A DNA stretch of 7,752 bases, from the NCBI GenBank assembly GCA_029264225.1, contig JARICB010000034.1, forward strand, positions 1 through 7,752. Reading direction: 5' to 3'. This document shows, one piece after another, positions 1-5,751 of the stretch (the first letter of the stretch is position 1; the number at the start of each line of letters is the position of its first letter). The position numbers and the translations under genes are program-made. The notes under the pieces are model-generated. The model was given only the letters and a program-made list of their open reading frames with translations. It was not told the DNA's origin and made no database searches. Source of the stretch: Nocardioides sp. Lineage in GTDB: Bacteria > Actinomycetota > Actinomycetes > Propionibacteriales > Nocardioidaceae.

Positions 1-54
1 TACGGAGACAGCGGTATGGTGGGCAGCACTTACATCATCAACCACGACGACTAA
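1..54 (+). CDS. C-terminal end of a gene entering from the left
   Basis: Frame 1 is open from the first base to a TAA at 52-54 and reads YGDSGMVGSTYIINHDD. Only 17 residues are visible, so no family can be named. The short open stretch could be chance, but the composition looks protein-like, and what follows is a gene-poor gap and transposase debris, as expected at the edge of an inserted region. Confidence 0.35.
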   Translation, partial: YGDSGMVGSTYIINHDD

Positions 55-257
55 GAGAGGCCCCTGGTCCCTGCTTCGCGAAGAGCGGATCGGCGGGGAA
101 CGGCTGGGTCTGCTGCAGCGCGGCGCAAAACCTCGTTCTGAATCGCCCTTCTCGGCCCGAGCAGCGCAATGGATGTGTGCTGTGACGGAGGGGCCCGCGC
201 ATCAAGGTGGTGGGACCACTCTCAGCCCTCAGCCGGTTGGTGCCGTCCATTTCGTAA
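55..257. other. Intergenic stretch before transposase debris
   Basis: No convincing gene is seen here. A perfect 10-bp palindrome CTTCGCGAAG lies at 74-83, about 20 bases after the stop at 52-54, and could be a weak terminator. A small GTGGT/ACCAC hairpin lies near 207-219. Short open frames on both strands have no recognisable protein pattern. Confidence 0.4.
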
Positions 258-581
258 GCCCGAGATCATCGCGGACGTCCTGGTCGAGGGCGTGGCCTGA
301 CGGGCCGGCGTCTGTCGTTGGTCGAGCGAGAACAGATCGCGATGTCACACGCTGCGGGCGTCTCGGTGCGGGCGATCGCCGCGAACCTGGCTCGCAGCCC
401 GTCTACGATCAGCCGGGAGTTGCGGCGCAACCGGGAGCTCGGCGGCGGCTACCTGGCCAGCTCGGCGCACGCGATGGCCTACCACCGGGCCTCGCGGCCT
501 AAGCCAGCCAGGTTGGCGGTGAACCTGGCACTGGGTGAGAAGGTCGAGCAGGATCGGCAGAAGAAGTATTCACCGGAGCAG
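258..581 (+). pseudogene. IS30-family transposase, N-terminal fragment
   Basis: In the frame that opens after a TAA at 255-257, the sequence reads GRRLSLVEREQIAM, then AIAANLARSPSTISRELRRN, then a basic stretch ending in KKYSPEQ. This is the N-terminal helix-turn-helix region of IS30-family transposases, which bind the element's ends. In the family the SPEQ motif is followed by IAGRL and then the DDE catalytic domain, all absent here. Similarity stops at about base 581, where an unrelated fragment begins. No good ATG or GTG precedes the conserved part, so the 5' end also appears damaged; a TTG at 318 is the first usual start. It is a remnant, not an active transposase. The frame stays open by chance into the following sequence as far as 1106, giving a false long chimera. 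Confidence 0.8.
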
Positions 582-582
582 A

Positions 583-666
583 GCGCCACGGCTGGACGCC
601 GTACTCGCGCCAGGCCCGGGCCACGGTGGCATCCCCGATCCCCAGATGGCGTGCCAGCAACCGGGA
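583..666 (-). pseudogene. IS630-family transposase, short internal fragment
   Basis: On the minus strand, 28 codons read SRLLARHLGIGDATVARAWR followed by EYGVQPWR. This is the second helix-turn-helix plus the linker found in IS630-family transposases before their DDE domain. Similarity ends abruptly on both sides: outside the fragment the protein no longer resembles the family. The low-coordinate edge lies within a few bases of the point where the IS30 fragment stops, so the two pieces are directly joined in opposite orientation. It is non-functional. The family call rests on pattern recognition of a short stretch. Confidence 0.65.
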
Positions 667-713
667 GGGGTTGGTGCCTCGAGTCCGACGAACCGCATGA
701 GGGGTATGTCGCG

Positions 714-1106
714 ATGCTTGGTCCGGATGGGCGCGCATCAGGCACCACGCACGCCGCTGGCATCCTCTTCTCGCGCCGCGACCGCGGTGGCCTCGACGCG
801 GCCCACGCGCGGGGGGAGATGCCCACCACGGATGAGATGTATGAGTCTGTGCCGTGGTCTGAAGTGTCTGGCTGGCAGGCGCAGTGTGAGTGCGGCTGGC
901 GCGGCATGACGTGGAGCCGGAAAGAGGCGAGTCCTGCGACGCCGGCCCAGGAGCACCTGCACCCCGACGCGATGCAGCTCCCAGATGGCACCACCTTGGA
1001 AGAGGCTGGCTACCAGCAGTGGCGCCGCCACGACCTGCCGCGACGATTTCGGACGTTCACAGTGTCTGGGGGTATGCCCCAGACACCAGCTATGCTGGGA
1101 GGGTGA
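714..1106 (+). CDS. Hypothetical small protein with a CxCGWxG motif
   Basis: The frame encodes 130 residues from the ATG at 714, preceded by a purine-rich GAGGGG about 9 bases upstream. An alternative ATG at 819 would give MPTTDEMYE as the N-terminus and suits the better-looking half of the protein. Residues 48-64 read WSEVSGWQAQCECGWRG, a motif I associate with small uncharacterised proteins of actinobacteria and their phages. The paired cysteines could bind metal, but only two are visible, so a full zinc ribbon is not shown. The C-terminal half is polar, with WRRHDLPRRF near residues 103-112. The last 15 codons contain two stem-loops, so the true end could differ. It lies directly after the transposase scar, whose open frame runs into it by chance. 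Function unknown. Confidence 0.5.
   Translation: MLGPDGRASGTTHAAGILFSRRDRGGLDAAHARGEMPTTDEMYESVPWSEVSGWQAQCECGWRGMTWSRKEASPATPAQEHLHPDAMQLPDGTTLEEAGYQQWRRHDLPRRFRTFTVSGGMPQTPAMLGG
1062..1098 (+). terminator. Two adjoining stem-loops at the end of the CGWRG gene
   Basis: GTGTCTGGGG (1062-1071) pairs perfectly with CCCCAGACAC (1077-1086) across a 5-base loop. CCAGC (1086-1090) pairs with GCTGG (1094-1098) across TAT. The two hairpins abut, overlap the last codons and end just before the TGA at 1104-1106. A short T-run follows only at about 1126-1129, so this is not a classical intrinsic terminator. It could serve as one in a high-GC organism, or be a protein-binding site; the core GGGGTATGCCCC resembles the palindrome at 6080-6093. 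Confidence 0.4.
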
Positions 1107-1212
1107 CGTGTGCCCTGCACTGAGGTTTTCTTACCGGGATGATCTGGCTGGCTTCGTGGGCTACCTCCCGGAGCGCGGATCTTCGTAGGAGAATCGGCGG
1201 GTCGGGCAGGCT

Positions 1213-1219
1213 GAGGAGG
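1213..1219 (+). promoter_or_regulatory. Ribosome binding site that fixes the start at 1228
   Basis: GAGGAGG lies 8 bases before the ATG at 1228. A GTG at 1219 in the same frame overlaps this site, so it cannot be the start that the site serves. ATG 1228 is therefore preferred. Confidence 0.7.
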
Positions 1220-1227
1220 TGTCGCCG

Positions 1228-1863
1228 ATGAGCGGCACCACCTGGTCGCATCAGAACAAGGAATGGCAAAAGACGCTCGACCTCGCCCGACGCTTCGGTT
1301 GGGATGCCCCACAGAAGATAAGCAATCATGGCGGTCTGCTATTGAAGTGCCCAAAAGGCGACGCTCGGCACCAGATACGGATCTTCTCTACCGGCAAGGG
1401 CGCCGAGACAACGGCCATCGCCTTCCGTAAGAGGATCCGTAATTGTGCACACCGTGACCTGAGCGAACCACTCGCGCGGATCGAGAGCCGCCTCACGGGG
1501 GTTGGCCGATTGCTCGGCGCGGTAGAGGGTCATCTGGCGGTGGCCGAGGCCGAAGAGCGCATGGAGGAATTGCTGGCGGACCTCGACGTGGCTGAGGAGC
1601 AACTCGACTCGGTGCAGGAGGAGTTCGATTCTGCGGCCGACATCGCGACACAGGCGGATGAGAGTCTCGACCCAGAGCTCGTGGGGCGGACCCCTGGCGA
1701 TCTGGCCGACGAGGCTGGAACATCGTTGCGGGGAGCCGAGTTGGCCCTGAGGGACGATTTGCCGGTCGAACACGAGGACTGGCAATCCCTTCGTGACCGC
1801 CACGACGACTTGAAGGACCGACTCGCCTCCGTGCGGCAGCGACTGGCCGCTGGCGATCGGTGA
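1228..1863 (+). CDS. HicA-like N-terminal domain with a long helical tail
   Basis: The protein has 211 residues. Residues 6-75 resemble a HicA-type double-stranded-RNA-binding fold: an N-terminal helix LDLARRFGW (17-25), then SNHGGLLLKCP (32-42) with the histidine placed like the catalytic His of HicA mRNA interferases, a strand HQIRIFST (48-55), and a helix FRKRIRNC (66-73). HicA toxins are usually about 60-90 residues and cleave mRNA; here some 135 extra residues follow. That tail is highly charged and helical (EERMEELLADLDVAEEQLDS and similar), probably a coiled coil, with a last segment LRDRHDDLKDRLASVRQRL. There is no signal peptide or membrane segment. It is the first of three same-strand genes, 130 bases ahead of the helix-turn-helix gene, and would fill the toxin slot of a TAC-like unit. 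HicA likeness is by eye only, and RNase activity is inferred. Confidence 0.6.
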   Translation: MSGTTWSHQNKEWQKTLDLARRFGWDAPQKISNHGGLLLKCPKGDARHQIRIFSTGKGAETTAIAFRKRIRNCAHRDLSEPLARIESRLTGVGRLLGAVEGHLAVAEAEERMEELLADLDVAEEQLDSVQEEFDSAADIATQADESLDPELVGRTPGDLADEAGTSLRGAELALRDDLPVEHEDWQSLRDRHDDLKDRLASVRQRLAAGDR

Positions 1864-1881
1864 CGGCGGTGGCGCAACCAA

Positions 1882-1914
1882 GGAGAACTGGCGCCCGGAA
1901 TTCCGGTTTTCTCC
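1882..1914 (+). terminator. Imperfect hairpin after the HicA-like gene
   Basis: GGAG-AACTGG (1882-1891) pairs with CCGGTT (1903-1908) and CTCC (1911-1914), with one G-T pair and a two-T bulge. A competing perfect palindrome CCGGAATTCCGG sits at 1895-1906, followed by TTTT. It begins 19 bases past the stop at 1863 and may partly end transcription of the first gene, or be part of an operator region. Confidence 0.35.
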
Positions 1915-1923
1915 GCCAACGTG

Positions 1924-1940
1924 ATCGGATGAACTCCGAT
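1924..1940 (+). repeat. Short inverted repeat upstream of the HTH gene
   Basis: ATCGGA (1924-1929) and TCCGAT (1935-1940) form a perfect 6-bp inverted repeat around TGAAC. It sits between the upstream hairpin and the 16-bp palindrome, so the 130-base gap carries three separate inverted repeats. Confidence 0.45.
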
Positions 1941-1945
1941 GCGGG

Positions 1946-1961
1946 GTTGGCAGCTGCCAAC
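1946..1961 (+). promoter_or_regulatory. 16-bp perfect palindrome, probable operator of the HTH gene
   Basis: GTTGGCAGCTGCCAAC is a perfect palindrome whose end lies 32 bases before the ATG at 1994. It contains TTGGCA (1947-1952), a possible -35 box, with CATTGT (1970-1975) as a weak -10 partner at 17 bases. TAGTCT (1962-1967) is another TANNNT candidate immediately after it. The position suits autoregulation by the downstream helix-turn-helix protein, as toxin-antitoxin antitoxins commonly do. The operator role is inferred; the palindrome is seen directly. Confidence 0.6.
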
Positions 1962-1982
1962 TAGTCTGTCATTGTCTGAACT

Positions 1983-1988
1983 AGGAGG
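1983..1988 (+). promoter_or_regulatory. Ribosome binding site of the HTH gene
   Basis: A full AGGAGG lies 5 bases before the ATG at 1994 and supports that start. Confidence 0.7.
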
Positions 1989-1993
1989 ACACC

Positions 1994-2641
1994 ATGGACA
2001 CCACCACTGTCGATGCCACTTTGCGCGTCGTCGGCATCAATCTAGACTCACCCGATACGGGCGAAGTTCTGGCGACCCAGTTTCCTACGCTGATTTGGGA
2101 GGAGCAAGGCAACCTCGTCACGTTCACCGTCTCGGCGTCTCGTGACGACATCATGACGCAGGTTGTAGACGTGTGCCGCCGGATGGAGAGCGCGATCTCC
2201 GGCCTGAAGGTAGAGGGCATCGTTCGCGACTTCGTGAACGCCACCGACATCGCGAACCGTATCGACCTGTCGCGCGAGGCTGTCCGTAAGTGGACCTCGC
2301 GCACCGACTTTCCCAAGCCTGAGGGCGTCGTGGGTGGTGATTCGATGAAGATCTGGGCATGGACTCAGGTCGTGCAGTGGTTGCAGGAAGTGCGTGGCAT
2401 CGACATGGAGGAGAACCTCTTGACGATGAAGCAGATGACGCAGTTGGAGAACTGCTTGATGCGCAACCCCGACCACACCACGGTGCAGTGGCACAAGGCA
2501 GGGCAGTCCGCCCCCGTGTTCCAGCCCACACAGCGCGGTACCGGACGGCGCGTCATCATCGACGCGACGTCTGGCCGCGGCCAAAGCAGTGCGGAATCCC
2601 GCCGTCCTGCTCTGGTCGCGGCCAGTGGCGTCAGGAACTGA
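1994..2641 (+). CDS. Helix-turn-helix DNA-binding protein, candidate antitoxin
   Basis: The protein has 215 residues. Residues 8-80 form an alpha/beta N-terminal domain (TLRVVGINL, LVTFTVSAS, then a helix IMTQVVDVCRRMESAI). It is followed at 83-134 by a MerR/AlpA-like helix-turn-helix: ATDIANRIDLSREAVRKW, then TDFPKPEG and IWAWTQVVQWLQ. This two-domain layout, with DIA...S...V..W and a W-W-V wing, is familiar from uncharacterised actinobacterial DNA-binding proteins. Residues 157-215 are polar, basic and probably disordered, with a few exposed hydrophobics (TVQWHK, APVFQP). In TAC systems the antitoxin ends in a chaperone-addiction segment that the SecB-like partner binds, and this tail could do the same; that is inference. 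A strong AGGAGG and a 16-bp palindrome lie just upstream, suggesting autoregulation. The stop is 2 bases before the SecB-like start, so translation is probably coupled. Confidence 0.75.
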   Translation: MDTTTVDATLRVVGINLDSPDTGEVLATQFPTLIWEEQGNLVTFTVSASRDDIMTQVVDVCRRMESAISGLKVEGIVRDFVNATDIANRIDLSREAVRKWTSRTDFPKPEGVVGGDSMKIWAWTQVVQWLQEVRGIDMEENLLTMKQMTQLENCLMRNPDHTTVQWHKAGQSAPVFQPTQRGTGRRVIIDATSGRGQSSAESRRPALVAASGVRN

Positions 2642-2643
2642 CT

Positions 2644-3156
2644 GTGGTCGCAAACCGCGTCTTGGACACGACCACAGAGGCGTCGCTCGAAGGCGTCCAG
2701 GCCGTAATCGAGAAGACCGAGTTGGCGGACCTTCGAGTCGATGAGGTCATCGCTGGCCCGCTGGTTACCAGGGGTGAGGACTTGTCGTTCCGCCTCGGAC
2801 GCGGCGTGCCGCAGTTCAGGTTCAGCGAGGACGGCGACCATGTGTTGATGGTCCGCCTGGAGCACACCTTGGAGTTAATCGGGTCCGAGGAAAACGGCCC
2901 GGTTACCACGCTAAAAGTCGCGCATGTCCTGACATTCGAGGTGCTTGGCGACCTGAAGGCCGAAGCCGCTGACCTGTCGGCTTGGATCCAGGCCAATGTC
3001 TACTTCATCCTCTACCCCTACGTTCGCCAGATCTTCACAACGCTGACGGCTGCGATGGGCCTGCCGCCTGTTGTGCTTGGGTACTTGAAGCGCGATGACT
3101 GGCCCGAGTTCGGCGACGACGAGTACGTCGACGAGTCGCCAGAGGATGGCCAGTAG
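2644..3156 (+). CDS. SecB-like chaperone (TAC type)
   Basis: From the GTG at 2644 the protein has 170 residues, the usual SecB size. AGGAA at 2633-2637 lies 6 bases before it, and the upstream gene ends at 2641, so the GTG is favoured. The order fits a SecB fold: strand LADLRVDEVIAG (28-38), strands around LSFRLGRGVPQFRF (47-60) and HVLMVRLEHTLELIG (66-80), strand VAHVLTFEVLG (92-102), then a helix with LYPYVRQIFTTLT (123-135) and LPPVVLGYL (140-148). The LYPY[IV]R...LT...LPP signature closely matches Rv1957, the SecB-like chaperone of the M. tuberculosis HigB-HigA TAC system. The last 20 residues are strongly acidic. SecB binds unfolded proteins in the cytosol; TAC versions protect an unstable antitoxin. 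The gene is coupled to a DNA-binding protein rather than to secretion genes, which favours the TAC role. Confidence 0.82.
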   Translation: MVANRVLDTTTEASLEGVQAVIEKTELADLRVDEVIAGPLVTRGEDLSFRLGRGVPQFRFSEDGDHVLMVRLEHTLELIGSEENGPVTTLKVAHVLTFEVLGDLKAEAADLSAWIQANVYFILYPYVRQIFTTLTAAMGLPPVVLGYLKRDDWPEFGDDEYVDESPEDGQ

Positions 3157-3262
3157 GCCCTCAGACCACGTGTTCAGCGACCGTCTCGCGGGCGGTAGTT
3201 GCGCAGATCAGCCTGCAGTGGGTTTCTTTACCGCGCTCAACATGCGGAAGTTCGCGCACGTA

Positions 3263-3279
3263 GGGGCCCTATGGGCCCC
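3263..3279 (+). terminator. GC-rich stem-loop downstream of the SecB-like gene
   Basis: GGGGCCC (3263-3269) pairs perfectly with GGGCCCC (3273-3279) across TAT. It lies 106 bases past the SecB-like stop. A short stretch CAAGTTT follows but no proper T-run. It may end transcription of the three-gene cluster. Confidence 0.4.
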
Positions 3280-3373
3280 CAAGTTTGGTCGCGTGGGTTG
3301 TTTACGCGCGGGGCGATTTCCCGGTGTGGGCATCGGCGGATAGGCGGCGCACAAGCTGTTGCGGCCGGTCCCC

Positions 3374-3410
3374 TCGGGAGGACTGATCTGTATTGGTCAG
3401 ACCCTCCCGA
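3374..3410 (+). terminator. Long stem-loop in the intergenic region
   Basis: TCGGGAGG (3374-3381) pairs with CCTCCCGA (3403-3410), and CTGATC (3383-3388) with GGTCAG (3395-3400, one G-T pair), leaving small bulges and a 6-base loop. There is no T-run after it. It could be a two-way terminator between the + strand cluster and the minus-strand DUF4209 gene, or a structured remnant of a mobile element. Confidence 0.4.
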
Positions 3411-3552
3411 CCACGGGTCTCGCGTCGTCCACCCAAGCACCAGGTTTGCAACGGACGTATCCCGAGGCTGAGATTCTGCGGGCGATCGCTTAGGCATCTG
3501 AGCCTGCGTCACCGTATGACCTGTCCGGAGGGGTGTTCCGGGACGGGGGCGT

Positions 3553-3577
3553 TGTCAGCTTCCGAAGTCGGCTGCAC
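3553..3577 (+). repeat. Left 25-bp terminal inverted repeat, Tn402 type
   Basis: The repeat reads TGTCAGCTTCCGAAG followed by TCGGCTGCAC. Compared with the family repeat (TGTCRTTTTCAGAAG then ACGRCTGCAC, from memory) it has 4 mismatches; it differs from the right end at 4 of 25 positions. The DUF4209 stop codon lies only 60 bases inside it. Confidence 0.7.
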
Positions 3578-3637
3578 AGATGTCCGAAGCCCTGTGCACA
3601 GCGCCTCCGCGCTCCCCGTATAGGGATCCCTGCACGG

Positions 3638-5518
3638 TCACGCTCCGCGCGACGATTCCTCGCCGGACTCCTCGCCAATGTCCTTGAGCTCGTACGGCGC
3701 GAGCACCATGTGGAGGCACAACCACCAGATGTAGACGCTTGCTGCTCCCCACAGGACTGCATCGGTCACGAGTCCGTGGGCGATCTCGTTGCGCAAGTTG
3801 GACCCGACCTGTTCGAGGAGCAACGACTGCAGCTCGAAGGCGAGGTCTTCGCCCAAGAACACCTTCGACTCAGGCATGTCGAGAAGCGAGCCGAGCGCCT
3901 TCTCGGTCTCCACTCCGTTGTCGCCGATGTAGAGCGTGTGGCGACCTTGAGCCTTAACCCGCAGTCGCACCATCTGCTCGATCTGCGGCACCAGGAGCGA
4001 CAGCGCCGAGGGCATGTCGCCGTTGAGTCCGTGCCAGATGCCTCGCGCCCACAGGCCGGCATGGCGAATGGGAACCGTCGGGGATTCCCGGCACACCGTT
4101 TCCACGAACGCCAGGTCGAATCGGTGCTCGGTGCTGATGACCTCGAGCGCCGGTGCAATGAGAGCTTGGACGACCAGCCCAATCCGATGATGGTTGCGGC
4201 TCACCAGCTCGTCAATGATCTCCTGTTTAGACGGCTCAGATGCGGCGTCACCCGCCCCAACGCTGACCTTGCGTCCGTCCCCGCTCATCGTTGACCTGGT
4301 CAGCAGCCGGAGGATGCCGCCCGCAAGGTGTTCTCGTGCAGACTCCGTCTGCTCATCGAGGTCGAACAGCGGCGCAATCCGAGAGAGGGCGAGCAGGGCC
4401 GCGGGACGCTCCAAACCCGATACTCGGTCCTGAGCCTTCTTCACGAACTCGTAGATCTCGATCGGTTCCTGCTCGAACGGGGTCATCTCCTCGAGCGAGA
4501 GTTCGCGCAGCTCCCGCAGCCGTTGCTGCCGTTGGTTGATGACCTCTTCGAGCCCATGGGCGGTGCAGTACTTGCGCGGCAGCAACCGCAGCGCCTCGAG
4601 TGACTTCTCCAGCGGCCCGCTTGCACCGAGGGCGGGGCGGTTGCTCGCCATCCGTATCTCGGCTTCCGTTGCGTATGAGTCGGCAACCATAGCCTGGCAC
4701 CGGCAGGCGCACTCTTCACGCTGGCCGAGGTTCCACCATGCTGACGCTTCGCGCAGGAGCGCACGCTCTGCCCGGCTTCCTCGTGTTGTGTGTGTCGCAA
4801 GCTCCTCCAACCGCTCCCCCAGGGCACGCGCCTGTTCGAGGGTGGTCTTGCCGGCACCCCGAAGGACCTCGGACACTTGTGCCTGGAGGTAGTCGCTGCC
4901 CCGGTCGCTAGCGAGGAAGGCCACCAACGTGGACGTGAGCTTCTCCAGCACAGCCGCGCCTGGCTTGCCTTGCCGTCGTGCCAGCTCGACGACCCGGCGG
5001 TAGCTGTCGCGTCCAGAGCGCACCCACGCATCCCAGGTCAGCGGTACCGCCAGGTACGCATCGGTGGCCATGAGCGCCACCGCCGGATAGCGAGGGACCT
5101 GGTAGGTCCACACGACGTCGGCGATCCTGGCGCGCAGCACCACCGGCTCGATGATAGGGAGTGCCTGTGCGAGGAGCGTCAGCTCGACTGCGTCGAGGTC
5201 GCTGGGGACAACCGTGCGCGATTCGCGCGACTCGCAGGCCGGGGAGAACGGTTCGTCCCAAGAGTCCGGGTTGAGCATCGCCGAGGTGGCACGCGCCATG
5301 GCAGTCAGCGTGCGGGCTCGTACCGAGGAGCTGCCCTCGCTCTCGTGGGCGCGTTGCGCCAGATCTGCCAGCCGAAGGTGCAGCAACTCCGCAGGCTCGA
5401 AGTCGGCGACATCCTCGCTCTGGCTCACTGCCTCCCACCAGGAAGCATCAGGCACCTCGTCGGCGTGGGAGGAAGTGTTGGGGTCTAACGGGTTCGTCGG
5501 GTCGTCGTCGTTGGCCAT
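3638..5518 (-). CDS. DUF4209-domain protein with C-terminal HEPN motif
   Basis: The protein has 626 residues. The ATG at 5518 is the first possible start, because an in-frame TAG lies 12 bases upstream. The first ~30 residues are acidic and polar, and residues ~35-480 are helical without a recognisable enzyme motif. From about 488 the DUF4209 pattern is clear: GLWARGIWHGLNGD, then LLVPQIEQMVRLR (E514, R518), GEDLAFELQSLLLEQ (556-570), and NLRNEIAHGL (574-583). R576-x4-H581 is the HEPN signature, with the usual polar residue after R; HEPN domains commonly act as metal-free RNases in defence and toxin systems. RNase activity is inferred. VYIWWLCLHMV near the C-terminus is a hydrophobic helix but probably part of the HEPN core, not a membrane anchor. 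A charged tail GEESGEESSRGA ends the protein. It is the sole gene between the Tn402-type repeats, which makes it a transposon cargo and a defence candidate. Confidence 0.85.
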   Translation of the reverse strand: MANDDDPTNPLDPNTSSHADEVPDASWWEAVSQSEDVADFEPAELLHLRLADLAQRAHESEGSSSVRARTLTAMARATSAMLNPDSWDEPFSPACESRESRTVVPSDLDAVELTLLAQALPIIEPVVLRARIADVVWTYQVPRYPAVALMATDAYLAVPLTWDAWVRSGRDSYRRVVELARRQGKPGAAVLEKLTSTLVAFLASDRGSDYLQAQVSEVLRGAGKTTLEQARALGERLEELATHTTRGSRAERALLREASAWWNLGQREECACRCQAMVADSYATEAEIRMASNRPALGASGPLEKSLEALRLLPRKYCTAHGLEEVINQRQQRLRELRELSLEEMTPFEQEPIEIYEFVKKAQDRVSGLERPAALLALSRIAPLFDLDEQTESAREHLAGGILRLLTRSTMSGDGRKVSVGAGDAASEPSKQEIIDELVSRNHHRIGLVVQALIAPALEVISTEHRFDLAFVETVCRESPTVPIRHAGLWARGIWHGLNGDMPSALSLLVPQIEQMVRLRVKAQGRHTLYIGDNGVETEKALGSLLDMPESKVFLGEDLAFELQSLLLEQVGSNLRNEIAHGLVTDAVLWGAASVYIWWLCLHMVLAPYELKDIGEESGEESSRGA

Positions 5519-5524
5519 GCGTCG

Positions 5525-5530
5525 ACCCTA
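5525..5530 (-). promoter_or_regulatory. Possible leaderless promoter (-10 box) of the DUF4209 gene
   Basis: On the minus strand, TAGGGT fits the actinobacterial TANNNT -10 box and is followed by exactly 6 bases and then the ATG. That would place the transcript start at the ATG, a common leaderless arrangement in actinobacteria. No clear -35 box is seen, and the GGG could alternatively be a poor ribosome binding site. Confidence 0.4.
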
Positions 5531-5704
5531 GGCAAGGCGCGGCACGAAACACGGCGCAGCCAGCTGGCCATGCGCGAGGTACCGGACAACCTCGGCGCGA
5601 GCAGCATGACGATCGGTCACTGGCGCGCTCCACGAGCCCAAGCGCCAGCGAAGCACGGCGGGCGCGCTTGGGTGCGTAGACGACGAGCGACTCATCTGTC
5701 TCGC

Positions 5705-5723
5705 ACGGGGATCCCCGTACGGG
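5705..5723. repeat. Overlapping palindromes inside the right transposon end
   Basis: ACGGGGATCCCCGT (5705-5718) is a perfect 14-bp palindrome and overlaps a second, CCCGTACGGG (5714-5723). The left end has the matching but weaker blocks CCCGTATAGGG (3615-3625) and GGGATCCC (3623-3630). Their conservation at both ends suggests a protein-binding role within the terminal repeats. Confidence 0.5.
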
Positions 5724-5751
5724 CACCGATGAACACGGCTTCTGACATCTG

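Larger units (their letters stand above)
3157..3552. other. Gene-free stretch with hairpins between the two systems
   Basis: No open frame on either strand shows a recognisable protein or a good ribosome binding site. The stretch holds two strong stem-loops (listed separately) and an imperfect GTCCGGA/TTCCGGGAC repeat at 3523-3544, next to the left transposon end. It separates the SecB-like gene from the Tn402-type element. Confidence 0.5.
5519..5751. other. Non-coding right arm of the Tn402-type element
   Basis: This 233-base stretch lies between the DUF4209 start and the right terminal repeat. Apart from the possible -10 box, the overlapping palindromes and the second repeat motif (5737-5750), nothing is recognisable. 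Open frames on both strands show no protein pattern. Confidence 0.45.

Noticed and set aside
318..1106. A single 262-codon + strand gene
   Set aside because: Its first ~88 codons are an IS30 transposase start and codons ~89-117 are antisense to an IS630 fragment, so the join is accidental. Only the part from 714 (or 819) is kept as a gene.
3157..3552. CRISPR array, tRNA or integron attC site in the gene-free stretch
   Set aside because: No regularly spaced repeats, cloverleaf, or attC core sites were seen; only isolated hairpins.
3533..4294. 253-codon + strand open frame
   Set aside because: It runs through the left transposon repeat and antisense to the DUF4209 coding region, which has a clear family pattern.
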